Of a stretch of DNA of 64,000 nucleotides, positions 26,384 to 35,287 are shown in pieces (position 1 is the first letter of the stretch; every line of letters begins with the position of its first letter). The translations under genes and the position numbers were made by a program. Origin of the DNA: JAKPAM01 sp047601745. Lineage in GTDB: Bacteria; Pseudomonadota; Gammaproteobacteria; Burkholderiales; Burkholderiaceae_E. Below the pieces are notes generated by a model, which saw nothing but the letters and a program-made list of their open reading frames with translations, was not told the origin of the DNA and searched no databases. The stretch is taken from the NCBI GenBank assembly GCA_047601745.1, contig JASGIS010000001.1, positions 6,324,001-6,388,000 on the forward strand, given 5' to 3'.

Positions 26384-26773
26384 TCATGCGATCAACGCCG
26401 CCCGCACGCGCAGGCGCTGCGCGAGCAGCAGCGCCTCTTCGTCGACGAAACGCGCCTGCGGTCCGTTCTCGTCGAGCGCGCGCAGCAGGCGCCGCAAGGC
26501 CTCGGCGCCCGGCAAGACCGGACCGTGGAACAGTACGTCGCGCGCATCGATGACCAGGATCGTCGGAAACGTCTCGATATCCAGCTCGTCGACCAGCTCG
26601 GCCTGCTCCTCGACGTCCAGCCACACGAAGGCATCGGCCGGCCACTGGCCGGCGACCTCGCGCATCACGGCCCGGTAGTCGCGACAGGTCCCGCACCATT
26701 CGGCGCACAGGCAGGCCACGAGGCGGCGTGCGCGCGGCGGCGGCGGCACGCTGTACGGCAGATCGGGCGACAT
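26384..26773 (-). CDS. Thioredoxin family protein
   Basis: A 129-residue cytoplasmic thioredoxin-fold protein. The redox motif is WCGTC (WCxxC) in CAEWCGTCRDYRAVM, followed by WLDVEEQAELVDELDIETFPTILVI, the cis-Pro segment (FPT). It is a reductase or thiol-exchange protein of unknown partner. ATG 26773 is preferred because related proteins begin at this point (PYSVP). A GTG at 26800 overlapping the FtsH-like stop as GTGA is an alternative that would add nine residues. A TACAAT hexamer only 6 bases before the ATG suggests a leaderless transcript of its own. Confidence 0.82.
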   Translation of the reverse strand: MSPDLPYSVPPPPRARRLVACLCAEWCGTCRDYRAVMREVAGQWPADAFVWLDVEEQAELVDELDIETFPTILVIDARDVLFHGPVLPGAEALRRLLRALDENGPQARFVDEEALLLAQRLRVRAALIA

Positions 26774-26779
26774 CGGCCG

Positions 26780-26785
26780 ATTGTA
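26780..26785 (-). promoter_or_regulatory. Candidate -10 giving a leaderless thioredoxin mRNA
   Basis: TACAAT on the minus strand (26785-26780), 6 bases before ATG 26773. No clear -35. Overlaps the end of the FtsH-like gene region. Confidence 0.3.
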
Positions 26786-26796
26786 ATCCGCGGCCC

Positions 26797-28755
26797 TCAC
26801 ACCGCGTGTCGGACCGTCGGCGAAGGCGCCCGGGCCTCGGTCAGCGGATCGAGCAGCGCCGCCAGCCGGGCTCCGCCGACGGTCTCGTCGCGGATCAGCG
26901 CACCGGCCAGCGCATCGAGGATCTCGCCGTGCATCGCCAGCACCTGCTCGCAGCGCGCCCGGGCGTTCTCGAGCATCGCCTGCGCTTCGTCCAGCAGTTT
27001 TTCCTGGATCTGCGGGCTGATGAATTCGCGGGGCACGGCCGTCAGGCTCAACAGCCCGAAAGTCTTGCCCAGACCCATGCTGCCCGCCATCGATACGGCC
27101 AGCTCGGTCGCCCGCTTCAGGTCGTCGGCGGCACCCGACGACGTATCGCCGTAGTGATCGAGCTCCGCCTGGCGGCCGGCGAGCAGCATCGCCAGCCGCG
27201 CGTGCAGTTCCTGCTCGCGGTACAGCGGCTCCTCGGTATGGCGTGCGACGAAAGTGACGCCCAGCGCCTGGCCGCGCGGTTCGATCGTCACGCGCTCGAC
27301 CCGCCCGGCGCCCAGCGCGGCGGCGACCAGCGCGTGGCCGGCTTCATGCCGCGCGATGCGCTCGCGCGTGGCCGGCTGCAGCAGCGCCTTGACGGCCGAC
27401 ACCGCGCCGCCGAGCTGGTGTTCTTCGATCGCCGCGAGCAGATGCTCGTGCGTGACGACCGTCGAGCCGTCGCACGCCGCGTGCGCGGCCGCCCGGTTCA
27501 CCGCATTGGCGACGTCGGCCGGCGACATGCCCTGCGACATCGCCGACAAGGCCGCGCAGTCGACGTCGCCGGCCCGCGGCACGCCGCGGAGATAGTGGGC
27601 GAACAACTCGCGGCGCTCGTCCTGCACCGGCATCGCCAGCCGGACCGAACGATCGAAGCGGCCGGGGCGCCGCAGCGCCGGATCGATGTTCTGCACGTGG
27701 TTGGTCGCCGCCAGCACGACGACGCCGTCGCGCGCGTCGAAGCCGTCCATCTCGACCAGGATGCGGTTGATGATGCGGTTCTGCTCGGCGACGCCGCCGG
27801 CCGCCGCCTCGCCGCTGACGCGCATGCCGATGCCGTCGGCCTCGTCGATGAACACGATGCACGGCGCCTTGCGGCGCGCGGTCGCGAACAACTGCCGGAC
27901 CTTGGCGATGCCCAGGCCGTAGTACATCGACGAGAAGCTGGCGCCGTCGACCGCGATGAAATTGGCGCCGCATTCGCCGGCCACGGCCCGCGCCAGCAGC
28001 GTCTTGCCGGTGCCGGGAGGGCCTTCGAGCAGCACGCCGCGCGGCGCGTTCGCGCCGAGCGCCGCATAGCGCTGCGGATCCTTCAGGAAGCTGACGACGT
28101 GCTGGAACTCCTGCTTGGCCTCGGTCGCGCCGATGACGTCGTCGAAGCGCGTCTCGGGCCGTTCGACGACGTTCAGCCCGTCCCGGCCGAGCATCCCCGA
28201 CTGCCGCGCGACCAGCACGATCAGCGTCGCCATCAGCAGCACCGGCACCAGGCGCAGCAACAGGTCCGGCGCGGCCGCCAGCGCATCGCGATAACGGTCG
28301 ATCGGCGCCCTCGGGTCGATCGGCACCCGCGTCAGCGCGAACCGCTTGTCGACGCTCAGCCGTTCGAGCTGCGTGACGAGCCCCTGCGGCCCCGACACGA
28401 GCCGGGTGCTGTGCCGGCTGCCGTCGCGCAGCGTGTACAGCACCATCGGGCCGTCGACGGCCACCGCGCTCAACTGGTCGGCCTGCAGCGCCGCCTCGAA
28501 CTCGGACGGGTCCTTCGGCGACAGCAGCCAGCGCTGCTGCCGTTCGCCGAAATCGCGCGCCGTCTCGGTCTGGTAAGCGCGGGACTGCTCGACGGCCGTG
28601 CGCTGCAGGGCCGCCACCGCCGCCGCGACGGCCAGCGCGACGACGAGCGCCGCCGCCCACGTCAGGATCAGGCGGCTGCGCCGGGAGAGTTGGCGATAGA
28701 ACGGCAAGCGGACCTCCGCCGGCATCCGGCGCGCGGAAGGATGGAAACGGTCCAC
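26797..28755 (-). CDS. FtsH-like membrane AAA+ zinc protease (second-type paralogue)
   Basis: A 652-residue protein built like FtsH: transmembrane segments at about residues 31-50 and 166-183 around a periplasmic loop, AAA+ module with Walker A GPPGTGKT (245-252), Walker B VFIDEAD (301-307), arginine-finger region RRPGRFDRS, and the zinc protease motif HEAGH (470-474). The pore loop is MYYGLG instead of the usual MFVGVG. The third zinc ligand is probably Asp in SGAADDLKRAT. It differs much from canonical FtsH (YGxGG region, short C-terminus), so it is likely an accessory membrane protease, not the essential one. Start GTG 28755; ATG 28725 is an alternative. Confidence 0.88.
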   Translation of the reverse strand: MDRFHPSARRMPAEVRLPFYRQLSRRSRLILTWAAALVVALAVAAAVAALQRTAVEQSRAYQTETARDFGERQQRWLLSPKDPSEFEAALQADQLSAVAVDGPMVLYTLRDGSRHSTRLVSGPQGLVTQLERLSVDKRFALTRVPIDPRAPIDRYRDALAAAPDLLLRLVPVLLMATLIVLVARQSGMLGRDGLNVVERPETRFDDVIGATEAKQEFQHVVSFLKDPQRYAALGANAPRGVLLEGPPGTGKTLLARAVAGECGANFIAVDGASFSSMYYGLGIAKVRQLFATARRKAPCIVFIDEADGIGMRVSGEAAAGGVAEQNRIINRILVEMDGFDARDGVVVLAATNHVQNIDPALRRPGRFDRSVRLAMPVQDERRELFAHYLRGVPRAGDVDCAALSAMSQGMSPADVANAVNRAAAHAACDGSTVVTHEHLLAAIEEHQLGGAVSAVKALLQPATRERIARHEAGHALVAAALGAGRVERVTIEPRGQALGVTFVARHTEEPLYREQELHARLAMLLAGRQAELDHYGDTSSGAADDLKRATELAVSMAGSMGLGKTFGLLSLTAVPREFISPQIQEKLLDEAQAMLENARARCEQVLAMHGEILDALAGALIRDETVGGARLAALLDPLTEARAPSPTVRHAV

Positions 28756-28845
28756 GGCCTGTTCACGCAGACCATGGAGGCTCGATCGTCGAGCGAACAG
28801 GCTCCAGTGATATCACCCGGCGCGCACCGGCGCACAGCGACTATG

Positions 28846-29694
28846 TCACGGCTGCCGCTCGGCGGCCGGGGTTTCCGCGGGCGGCCCGCCGGCCGCCCAC
28901 AGGTAGCGCAGGAACGTCCCCTGCGTGTTCAGCCAGGCGATCGCCAGCCCGCGCCAGCCGTCCAGGAACCCCAGCCGCACCAGGTAGCCGCGCACGAAGG
29001 TCCACGATGCATGGCCGCAGGCGCTGGCGAGTCCGCCCTTCTTGCCGCGCGCCCGCAGCTTGGCCGCGCCCAGCCGCGCGTACTCGCGCATCTTCTGCCG
29101 GCCGACCTCGACGGACTCGATGCTGTCGTGCCACAGCAGGCCGTCGAGCACGCCGATCGCGCCGCCGTCGTCGACGACGACCCGTTCGTGCACGACGTCG
29201 TCCGAGAAACGCGCGCGGTCGCGCCGGAACAGGCGGATCACGCGATCGTTGCGCCAGTCGCCGAAGCGCACGACCCGCCCGCAGAAGCTCGACGCCCGCC
29301 GCACCCACCACGCGACCGGCCGGCCCGGTTCGTCGCCGCGCCCGACGGCCGCCTGGACCGCAGCACGCAATTGCGGGCTGACGACCTCGTCGGCATCGAT
29401 CGACAGCACCCAGCGGCCGCGGCTCAAGGCCAGCGCGCGGTTCTTCTGCGGCCCGAAGCCGGGCCAGTCGGCGCTGACGTGCACCTGCGCGCCGCAGGCC
29501 GCGGCCAGTTCGCGGGTGTCGTCGGTGCTGCCCGAGTCCAGCACGATGCGCTCGTCGGCGAACGCGCACGCGCGCAGGCAGGCCTCGATGTGGTGCGCCT
29601 CGTTCTTGGCGATGACGATGACCGACAGGCCGGGCGTGCCGGCGTCGTTCGACACCGGGACCTCGGCACCGGGGGACTGGACGGGATCGGGCAT
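28846..29694 (-). CDS. Glycosyltransferase family 2 (WaaE/KdtX-like, LPS core)
   Basis: A 282-residue GT-A glycosyltransferase. LSVIVIAKNEAHHIEACL is the GT2 opening; LDSGSTDDTRELA and WPGFGPQKNRAL follow; the metal motif is DADE in WVLSIDADEVV. The sequence style is that of the LPS-core beta-1,4-glucosyltransferase WaaE (KdtX). Acts at the inner face of the inner membrane, on the lipid A-core acceptor. ATG 29694 has GCGGAGC upstream. Divergent from a GT4 gene at 29888, with a short T/A-rich region between them that probably holds both promoters. Confidence 0.85.
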   Translation of the reverse strand: MPDPVQSPGAEVPVSNDAGTPGLSVIVIAKNEAHHIEACLRACAFADERIVLDSGSTDDTRELAAACGAQVHVSADWPGFGPQKNRALALSRGRWVLSIDADEVVSPQLRAAVQAAVGRGDEPGRPVAWWVRRASSFCGRVVRFGDWRNDRVIRLFRRDRARFSDDVVHERVVVDDGGAIGVLDGLLWHDSIESVEVGRQKMREYARLGAAKLRARGKKGGLASACGHASWTFVRGYLVRLGFLDGWRGLAIAWLNTQGTFLRYLWAAGGPPAETPAAERQP

Positions 29695-29789
29695 GGCGCT
29701 CCGCAACGACGGCCGCGACGCGCTATCGCGCGCGCAAAAAAGGTATCGTTCGGATTTTATGGCTTCGCCTCCCCGACCGTCTCGCCATC

Positions 29790-29891
29790 ATGCACGCCAG
29801 TCCCTCGTCCCCCGTCCTCGTCCCCGGCGCGCCCGGCCCGATCGCCGCTCCGTCGCCCGGCCGCGCGCTCACCCGGACGCGCGCTGAATGA
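29790..29891 (+). other. 33-codon frame overlapping the GT4 start (possible leader)
   Basis: ATG 29790 to TGA 29889-29891, where the TGA overlaps the GT4 ATG as ATGA. It has no ribosome site and no recognisable protein, so coding status is doubtful. The in-frame stop just before ATG 29888 rules out any longer GT4 start. Confidence 0.2.
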
Positions 29892-31027
29892 CGGCGGCGC
29901 CGCTGAGGATCCTGCACACCGAAAGCTCGCTCGGCTGGGGCGGCCAGGAGATCCGGACGCTGACCGAGGCGCGCGGCTTTCTCGACCGCGGCCACCAGGT
30001 CCGGCTGCTGACGCCGCGCGAGGCCAGGATCCACGACGCCGCCGCGCGGATGGGCATTCCGGTCGAGGCGCTGCCGATCGGGCGCAAACGCGCCGGTCCG
30101 CTGCTGGCGCTGCGCTCGTGGCTCGCGCGGCACGCCGACGACTACGACGTCGTCAACACGCACAGCTCGACCGATTCGTGGCTGGTCGCCGTCGCGCTGC
30201 GCACGCTCGGGCGCGGCGGGCGGGCCGGACGAGGCCGCCCGGGCCCGAGGCTGGTGCGCACGCGGCACGTCTCGACGCCGGTGCACGAGACGCCCGGCAC
30301 GCGCTGGCTGTACCAGACGGCGACCTGCCACATCGTCACGACCGGCGAAGTGCTGCGCGAGCGATTGCACCGCAACAACGGCTTCGCGCTCGAAACGATG
30401 ACCTCGGTGCGCACCGGCATCGACCTGGAGCGCTTCCGGCCGCTCGATCAGGCGCGGTGCCGCCGCGAACTCGGCGTCGCCGACCGGCCGACCCTCGGCA
30501 TCGTGGCCACGCTGCGATCCTGGAAAGGGCATGATTTCCTGCTCGACGCGTGGCGCACGGTCAAGGCCGCGCACGGCGACTGGCAGTTGCTGATCGTCGG
30601 CGACGGGCCGCGACGCGCGCATCTCGAACAGCGGGTCCGCGACGAAGCGCTGGCCGACGTCGTGTTCGTCGGCAACCAGGAAGACGTGCCGCCCTGGCTG
30701 AACTGCCTGGATCTGTACGTGCTGCCGTCCTACGGCGAGGAAGGCGTGCCGCAGGGCATCATGCAGGCGATGGCCTGCGGGCTGGCGGTCGTCTCGACGC
30801 CGGTCGGCGCGATCGAAGAAGCGCTGCAGCGCGACCGGACCGGCCTGATCGTGCCGCAGCGCGACGCCGCCGCGCTGGCCGCGGCGATCGGCCGGCTGAT
30901 CGACGACACCGATCTGCGCAAGACGATGGGCGCTGCCGGGCACGCGTACGCGCAGCAGCAATTCGGCATCGCACGGATGCTCGACGCGATGGAACGGGTG
31001 TTTCGCGAGGCCGTCACCCCGCGCTGA
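29888..31027 (+). CDS. Glycosyltransferase family 4
   Basis: A 379-residue GT-B retaining glycosyltransferase. N-terminal domain RILHTESSLGWGGQEIR (acceptor side, about 7-23), C-terminal donor site with IVGDGPRR, DLYVLPSYGEEGVPQGIMQAMACGLAVVST, where the EGVPQGIMQAMA region carries the E-x7-E motif characteristic of family 4. Likely adds a sugar to lipopolysaccharide or capsule, judged from the neighbouring WaaE-like enzyme. There is no good ribosome site before the ATG; coupling to a short upstream frame is possible. Confidence 0.88.
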   Translation: MTAAPLRILHTESSLGWGGQEIRTLTEARGFLDRGHQVRLLTPREARIHDAAARMGIPVEALPIGRKRAGPLLALRSWLARHADDYDVVNTHSSTDSWLVAVALRTLGRGGRAGRGRPGPRLVRTRHVSTPVHETPGTRWLYQTATCHIVTTGEVLRERLHRNNGFALETMTSVRTGIDLERFRPLDQARCRRELGVADRPTLGIVATLRSWKGHDFLLDAWRTVKAAHGDWQLLIVGDGPRRAHLEQRVRDEALADVVFVGNQEDVPPWLNCLDLYVLPSYGEEGVPQGIMQAMACGLAVVSTPVGAIEEALQRDRTGLIVPQRDAAALAAAIGRLIDDTDLRKTMGAAGHAYAQQQFGIARMLDAMERVFREAVTPR

Positions 31028-31209
31028 CGGAGCGGTACGCCGAGGCGACCCGAAAGGGGCTCGGCGACCGTTTCAGTGCATCGGCCGGCACCCGGGCAAG
31101 AGCCGGGGCCCGACCGATCGAGACGGAAGCCGGCAGGCCGCGAGGGCCGCCGGCCGGGCGCCGCACCGGACGCGGAACGCGGGACCGGTGCGAGGCGCGT
31201 CGGAAAGGA

Positions 31210-31419
31210 TCAGACCGCGCGGATGCTCGCGGCGTACGGACCCTTCGGTCCTTCCTTGACTTCGAACTCGACGCGCTGGTTCTCGGCCAGGGACTTGAAG
31301 CCCGAACCGGTGATCTCTTTGAAATGCGCGAACAGATCCTTGCCGCCGCTGTCCTGGGTGATGAACCCAAAGCCCTTGGCGTCGTTGAACCATTTGACCG
31401 TGCCCGTTTGAATCGACAT
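31210..31419 (-). CDS. Cold-shock protein (CspA family)
   Basis: A 69-residue single OB-fold RNA/DNA-binding protein, full length for the family. RNP1 is KGFGFI (15-20) and RNP2 is DLFAHF (28-33). It opens MSIQTGTVKWFNDAKG and ends GPYAASIRAV. TAGGAGC precedes ATG 31419. It melts RNA secondary structure, often at low temperature. The region upstream to msbA is 322 bases long; a long leader is common for csp mRNAs. Confidence 0.95.
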   Translation of the reverse strand: MSIQTGTVKWFNDAKGFGFITQDSGGKDLFAHFKEITGSGFKSLAENQRVEFEVKEGPKGPYAASIRAV

Positions 31420-31741
31420 ATATCAGCTCCTAGGATTGAATGAAACGCGGCAGGCGCCGCATCGAACCGAACACGCGGCCTGAGCCCCGTGTTGATGCAG
31501 CGACACGCAAGATGACACACCCGGGAAAACTGATCGGGCACCGGCCCTCTCGTCCCGCCGGCGACGCACCCGAAAAGACGGGCGACGGCCAACGGATCGG
31601 AGATTGCCGGCGACAGAAGAACCTCGAATCGACGGTCTTGACATACCTACCACGAATCGATATTACACCACCGGCGCGTTTCGCTTCATCCCTCGATTGA
31701 GTCAGGTCAATATGACCGCCGATGGACGGGCCGGCGCGACC
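31420..31741. other. Spacer between msbA and the cold-shock gene
   Basis: No gene seen. Part of it (31620-31720) is AT-richer. It should contain the cold-shock gene promoter and leader on the minus strand, but I cannot fix hexamers; TAATAT (31665-31660) is the best minus-strand -10 and has no proper -35. A plus-strand promoter-like pair lies in the same bases. Confidence 0.35.
31638..31666 (+). promoter_or_regulatory. Promoter-like element pointing into the msbA 3' end
   Basis: TTGACA (31638-31643, perfect -35), 17-base spacer, TATTAC (31661-31666, 4 of 6). No plus-strand gene lies downstream for over 3 kb; the transcript would be antisense to msbA. Confidence 0.35.
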
Positions 31742-33481
31742 TCATCCGCGGCTCGCGTACTGGATGCGGTTCAGCCGCGCGTAGACGCCGTCCAGCGCCA
31801 TCAGTTCGTCGTGCCGCCCCTGCTCGACGATGCGGCCGGCCTCAATGACGATGATGCGGTCGGCCCGCTCGATCGTCGACAACCGGTGCGCGATGACCAG
31901 CGTCGTACGCCCGGTCATCGAGTGTTCGAGCGCGGTCTGCACCTCGCGCTCGGTCTCAGTGTCGAGCGCCGACGTCGCCTCGTCCAGCAGCAGCACCGGC
32001 GCGTCCTTCAGCAGCGCGCGGGCGATCGCCAGCCGCTGGCGCTGCCCGCCGGAAAAGCGATTGCCGCGTTCGCCGACCGGCGCGTCGAGCCCCTCGGGCA
32101 GCGCCCGGACGACGTCCTCGAGCGCCGCCAGGCGCAGCGCGCGCCAGATCTCGTCGTCGGCCGGCACGTGGTCGACGCCGAACGCCACGTTGGCGCGCAC
32201 CGTATCGTTGAACAGCACGATGTCCTGGCTGACCAGCGCGAGCTGGTCGCGCAGGCTGGCCAGCGTCAACTCCTCGATCGGAATGTCGTCGAGCAGGATC
32301 CGGCCGCCGGTCGGCGCGACGAAGCGCGGCAGCAGGTTGACCAGCGTCGTCTTGCCGCCGCCCGAGCCGCCGACCAGCGCGACGACCTCGCCCGGCCGGA
32401 TTTCCAGCGACAGGTTGCTCAGCGCGTCCTGTTCGGCGCCCGGATAGCGGAACGACACGTTCTCGAAGCGCACCGCGCCCTGCGCGCGCGTCAGCGTGCG
32501 GGTGCCGGCGTCGGGCTCGGCCGGCTTGTCGATGATCTCGAAGATGCCCTCGGCGGCCGCCAGGCCGCGCTGCAGCGGTCCGTTGATGTCGGCCAGGTGC
32601 TTGAGCGGGGCCAGCAGCATCAGCATCGCCGTGATGAACGCCGCGAATCCGCCGACCGTCGTCTGGTTCGATTGCGACTGCAGCAGCGCGATCGACACGA
32701 CGACCGACATCGCGATCGCCGTGCAGATCTGCGTCATCGGCACCGTGGCGCTGCTGGCCACCGTGATCCGCATCGCCGCCGTGCGCAGCCGCTCGACGGT
32801 GCGCGTGAACACCGCCATCTCGCGCTCGTAGGCGCCGAAGATCTTGATGACCTTGTAGCCGTGGACCGCCTCCTCGACGTCGTGCGTCAGTTCGCCGGTC
32901 AGCGCCAGCGTCTGCCGGTTCAGCGACATCATCCGCCGCGAGAAGCGCGACACGAGCAGCGCCATGACCGGGATCAGCACCAGCGCCACCAGCGTCAGCT
33001 TCCAGTTCAGCCACATCAGGTAGCCGAGCAGGCCCAGGATCACCAGCGAATCGCGCACGACCGTCGTCAGCACGCGCGTGGCGGCCTGCGCGATGTTATT
33101 GACCTCGAAGACGATCCGCGAGATCAGCACGCCCGAGGCCTGGTCCTGGAACTCGTGCGACGGCAGGCGCATCACGTGCGAGAACATCTGCTTGCGGAAG
33201 TCGACCAGCACCTTGTTGGCGACCCAGTTCAACGCGTAGTTGCTGGTGAAGGTGCCGATGCCGCGGCCGATGAAGATGCCGATGATCGCCACCGGCACGA
33301 CCCAGATCGGGATGTCGTCGCGGGCGACGAAGCCCTGGTCGAGCAGCGGCTTCATCAGCGCCGGCAGCAGCGGCTCCATCGCCGCGGCGAGCACGAGGCC
33401 CAGCAGCGCGAGCGCGAAGCCCTTCCAGTACGGGCGCGTATGCCGCATCAGGCGGCGATAGGTGTTCAGGCTGCTAGACAA
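31742..33481 (-). CDS. msbA: Lipid A export ABC transporter, permease/ATPase
   Basis: A 579-residue half-transporter with six transmembrane helices then an ATPase. Walker A is GGSGGGKTT, the signature is FSGGQRQRLAIARAL, Walker B is VLLLDEATSALD, and the H-loop IAHRLST. It flips lipid A-core from the inner to the outer leaflet of the inner membrane. The start proposed is TTG 33481, overlapping the stop of the upstream glycosyltransferase by a few bases; ATG 33448 is an alternative. Downstream of a GT4 gene in the same orientation, forming a small LPS operon. Confidence 0.92.
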   Translation of the reverse strand: MSSSLNTYRRLMRHTRPYWKGFALALLGLVLAAAMEPLLPALMKPLLDQGFVARDDIPIWVVPVAIIGIFIGRGIGTFTSNYALNWVANKVLVDFRKQMFSHVMRLPSHEFQDQASGVLISRIVFEVNNIAQAATRVLTTVVRDSLVILGLLGYLMWLNWKLTLVALVLIPVMALLVSRFSRRMMSLNRQTLALTGELTHDVEEAVHGYKVIKIFGAYEREMAVFTRTVERLRTAAMRITVASSATVPMTQICTAIAMSVVVSIALLQSQSNQTTVGGFAAFITAMLMLLAPLKHLADINGPLQRGLAAAEGIFEIIDKPAEPDAGTRTLTRAQGAVRFENVSFRYPGAEQDALSNLSLEIRPGEVVALVGGSGGGKTTLVNLLPRFVAPTGGRILLDDIPIEELTLASLRDQLALVSQDIVLFNDTVRANVAFGVDHVPADDEIWRALRLAALEDVVRALPEGLDAPVGERGNRFSGGQRQRLAIARALLKDAPVLLLDEATSALDTETEREVQTALEHSMTGRTTLVIAHRLSTIERADRIIVIEAGRIVEQGRHDELMALDGVYARLNRIQYASRG

Positions 33482-34760
33482 GATCGGTCGATTCCGCGCG
33501 AAGGGGATGGGCGGGAGCGACTGCGGTCAGCTCCCGGTAGAAGGCCAGCAGCTCGTCGCCGAGCGCCGCGGCCGACAGGTTCGATACGCTGGCGCGCGCG
33601 GCCTCGCGCATCGCCGCGCGCGACGGCGCGCGCAGGATGGCCGCCATCGCCCGCGCGATCGCCGGGACGTCGCAGGCGTCCGGCGCGAAGCCGTTGACGC
33701 CGGGCGTGATCACCTCGGCCGCGCCGCTCTTGGGGCTGGTGACGGTCGGCAGGCCGCAGGCCAGCGCTTCGAGCACGGCATTCGGGAACGGATCGTAGAG
33801 CGTCGGCTGCACGAACCCGTCGGCCGCGTGCAGCACCGGCAGCACGTTGCCGACGCCGCCGAGGAACACGACCCGCCCGAGTACGCCGAGCTGGTCGGCC
33901 CGCCGGCGGTAGCGGGCCAGATGCTTGTCGGTGCCGGCCACGATCAGCCGCAGATCGGGCGGCAGCACCGGATCGGTCAGCGCGCGCAGCGCGCCCTCGA
34001 GCCCCTTGCGCTCGAAGCCCGATCCGACGAACGCGAAGATCGGTTCGGTCGACGTCAGTCCGAGTTCGAACCGGGCCGCCTGCCGCTGCTCGGACGTCGG
34101 CGGCGCGAAGCGCCGCAGGTCGACGCCGTTGCGGATCACCCTGAGCCGCTCGGGCGCGATCCGGAAACGCGCGAGGATCTCGTCGCGCACCATCATCGAA
34201 TTGCAGATCACGGCGCGCAATCCCGGATGCTCGAACATCTGCCGCTCGGTCCGCAGCAGCCAGCGATGGTACGGGCTGATCCGCATCCAGCCGCGCATCC
34301 AGACCGACAGCACGCGAGCGCGCTGCGCCAGGTACTCGGCATGCACGCCGTCGCCGGCGCGATAGACGGGCACGCCCGGAATCCGCTCGTGGCTCTGCAC
34401 CAGCGAATAGGACGTCCGGGCCAGATGCGCGCGCACCGCGCGCGAGAACGACGCGTCGCGCCACAGGCTGCCGAGGAAGAACGGGTCGATGCGCTGCCAG
34501 CGCACGCCGGTCTGCGAGGCTTCGCCGTCGCGCGGATCGCGACGCCACCGCCGGGCGATCACGGTCAGCGCGATCGGCCCGCCCGACAACGCCGCCAACG
34601 CGCGCTGGACGAAACGCTCGGCGCCCCCATAAGGGTTGTACCGGGCGCGGATGATCGCGATCGACAAGTGGGCGTCCGACGACGACCGCGCCGCGGCCGC
34701 CGGTGCGGGGCCGGCCACGGCATCGGTCGCCGGCGACGGCGTGGAAGGGTCAGGCGCCAT
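33474..34760 (-). CDS. Glycosyltransferase family 4 (LPS core, WaaG-like)
   Basis: A 428-residue GT-B glycosyltransferase. After a Pro/Ala-rich leader of about 32 residues comes LSIAIIRARYNPYGGAERFV, the acceptor-side opening of WaaG-like LPS alpha-glucosyltransferases; FAFVGSGFERKG and PTLYDPFPNAVLEALACGLP carry the donor site and E-x7-E motif. It adds glucose to the inner-core heptose. The start at 34760 gives a family-like size; ATG 34787 is the alternative. It ends inside the msbA start, so the pair is co-translated. Confidence 0.88.
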   Translation of the reverse strand: MAPDPSTPSPATDAVAGPAPAAAARSSSDAHLSIAIIRARYNPYGGAERFVQRALAALSGGPIALTVIARRWRRDPRDGEASQTGVRWQRIDPFFLGSLWRDASFSRAVRAHLARTSYSLVQSHERIPGVPVYRAGDGVHAEYLAQRARVLSVWMRGWMRISPYHRWLLRTERQMFEHPGLRAVICNSMMVRDEILARFRIAPERLRVIRNGVDLRRFAPPTSEQRQAARFELGLTSTEPIFAFVGSGFERKGLEGALRALTDPVLPPDLRLIVAGTDKHLARYRRRADQLGVLGRVVFLGGVGNVLPVLHAADGFVQPTLYDPFPNAVLEALACGLPTVTSPKSGAAEVITPGVNGFAPDACDVPAIARAMAAILRAPSRAAMREAARASVSNLSAAALGDELLAFYRELTAVAPAHPLRAESTDLV

Positions 34761-34855
34761 CGGGCGATCTGGCCGGCGCGACCGCATCGGGCGCCGGACG
34801 GTCGGATTCTTCGATGTCGGGAGTCTACAAGAATCGACCGCCGGTACCGACCCTG

Positions 34856-34884
34856 TTCGCATTCGATCGCTCGCGCCCGATAAT
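34856..34884 (+). promoter_or_regulatory. Candidate sigma-70 promoter of the small gene before dnaE
   Basis: TTCGCA (34856-34861), 17-base spacer, GATAAT (34879-34884). Five of six in -10 and four of six in -35. Well placed 29 bases before ATG 34914. Confidence 0.5.
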
Positions 34885-34913
34885 GACGCAGGTCTTCGCC
34901 GCGGAGAACGCGC

Positions 34914-35201
34914 ATGCTCCAGCAGATCCTGTTCATCGGCGGGCCGGGCGGCCCGGCGTTCGACGAAGTGCCGACCCCGCTGCCGGCCGTGCTGTCGGTC
35001 GCGCACGGCGAAGGCGCCGCGCTGGACTACGCGCTGCGCTACGTCGTCGAGACCCGCCGCCGGCACGCGGACCGGCGCTGGCCGGTCTACGTGCACGGCG
35101 CGCTGCCGCCGGCGTCGGTCGTGCTGAACCTGTGGTATCCGAGGGCGACGATGTGGCAGTTGCTGCCGTCGGCGAGCGCCGGCGGTTCCGCCCATCGCTG
35201 A
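34914..35201 (+). CDS. Hypothetical protein, 95 residues
   Basis: A short frame with a good ribosome site (CGGAGA, 7 bases before) and a good promoter upstream, and third-codon G/C use like its neighbours. The protein has no signal peptide or membrane segment; it contains LQQILFIGGPGGPAF at the start and VYVHGALPPASVVLNLWYP in the second half. I do not recognise a family. It lies between divergent LPS genes and the 3' end of dnaE (convergent), so context gives no hint. Confidence 0.55.
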   Translation: MLQQILFIGGPGGPAFDEVPTPLPAVLSVAHGEGAALDYALRYVVETRRRHADRRWPVYVHGALPPASVVLNLWYPRATMWQLLPSASAGGSAHR

Positions 35202-35287
35202 TCGGGCGCCCCCGATGACCGCCTCCCGGGCATCCGGGCCGGCGCTCCCTCGCCCCACCCGCGCAAGGGCCGGCCACCGGCCCCCGG

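Noticed and set aside
28755..28840. Promoter-like T-rich motifs before the FtsH-like gene
   Set aside because: No pair of hexamers at allowed distance could be placed.
26728..30534. Very long open frame on the plus strand opposite the FtsH-like and glycosyltransferase genes
   Set aside because: High GC leaves antisense frames open. The translated product is Arg/Asp/Gln-rich with no domain, whereas the minus strand has clear AAA+, protease and glycosyltransferase motifs.
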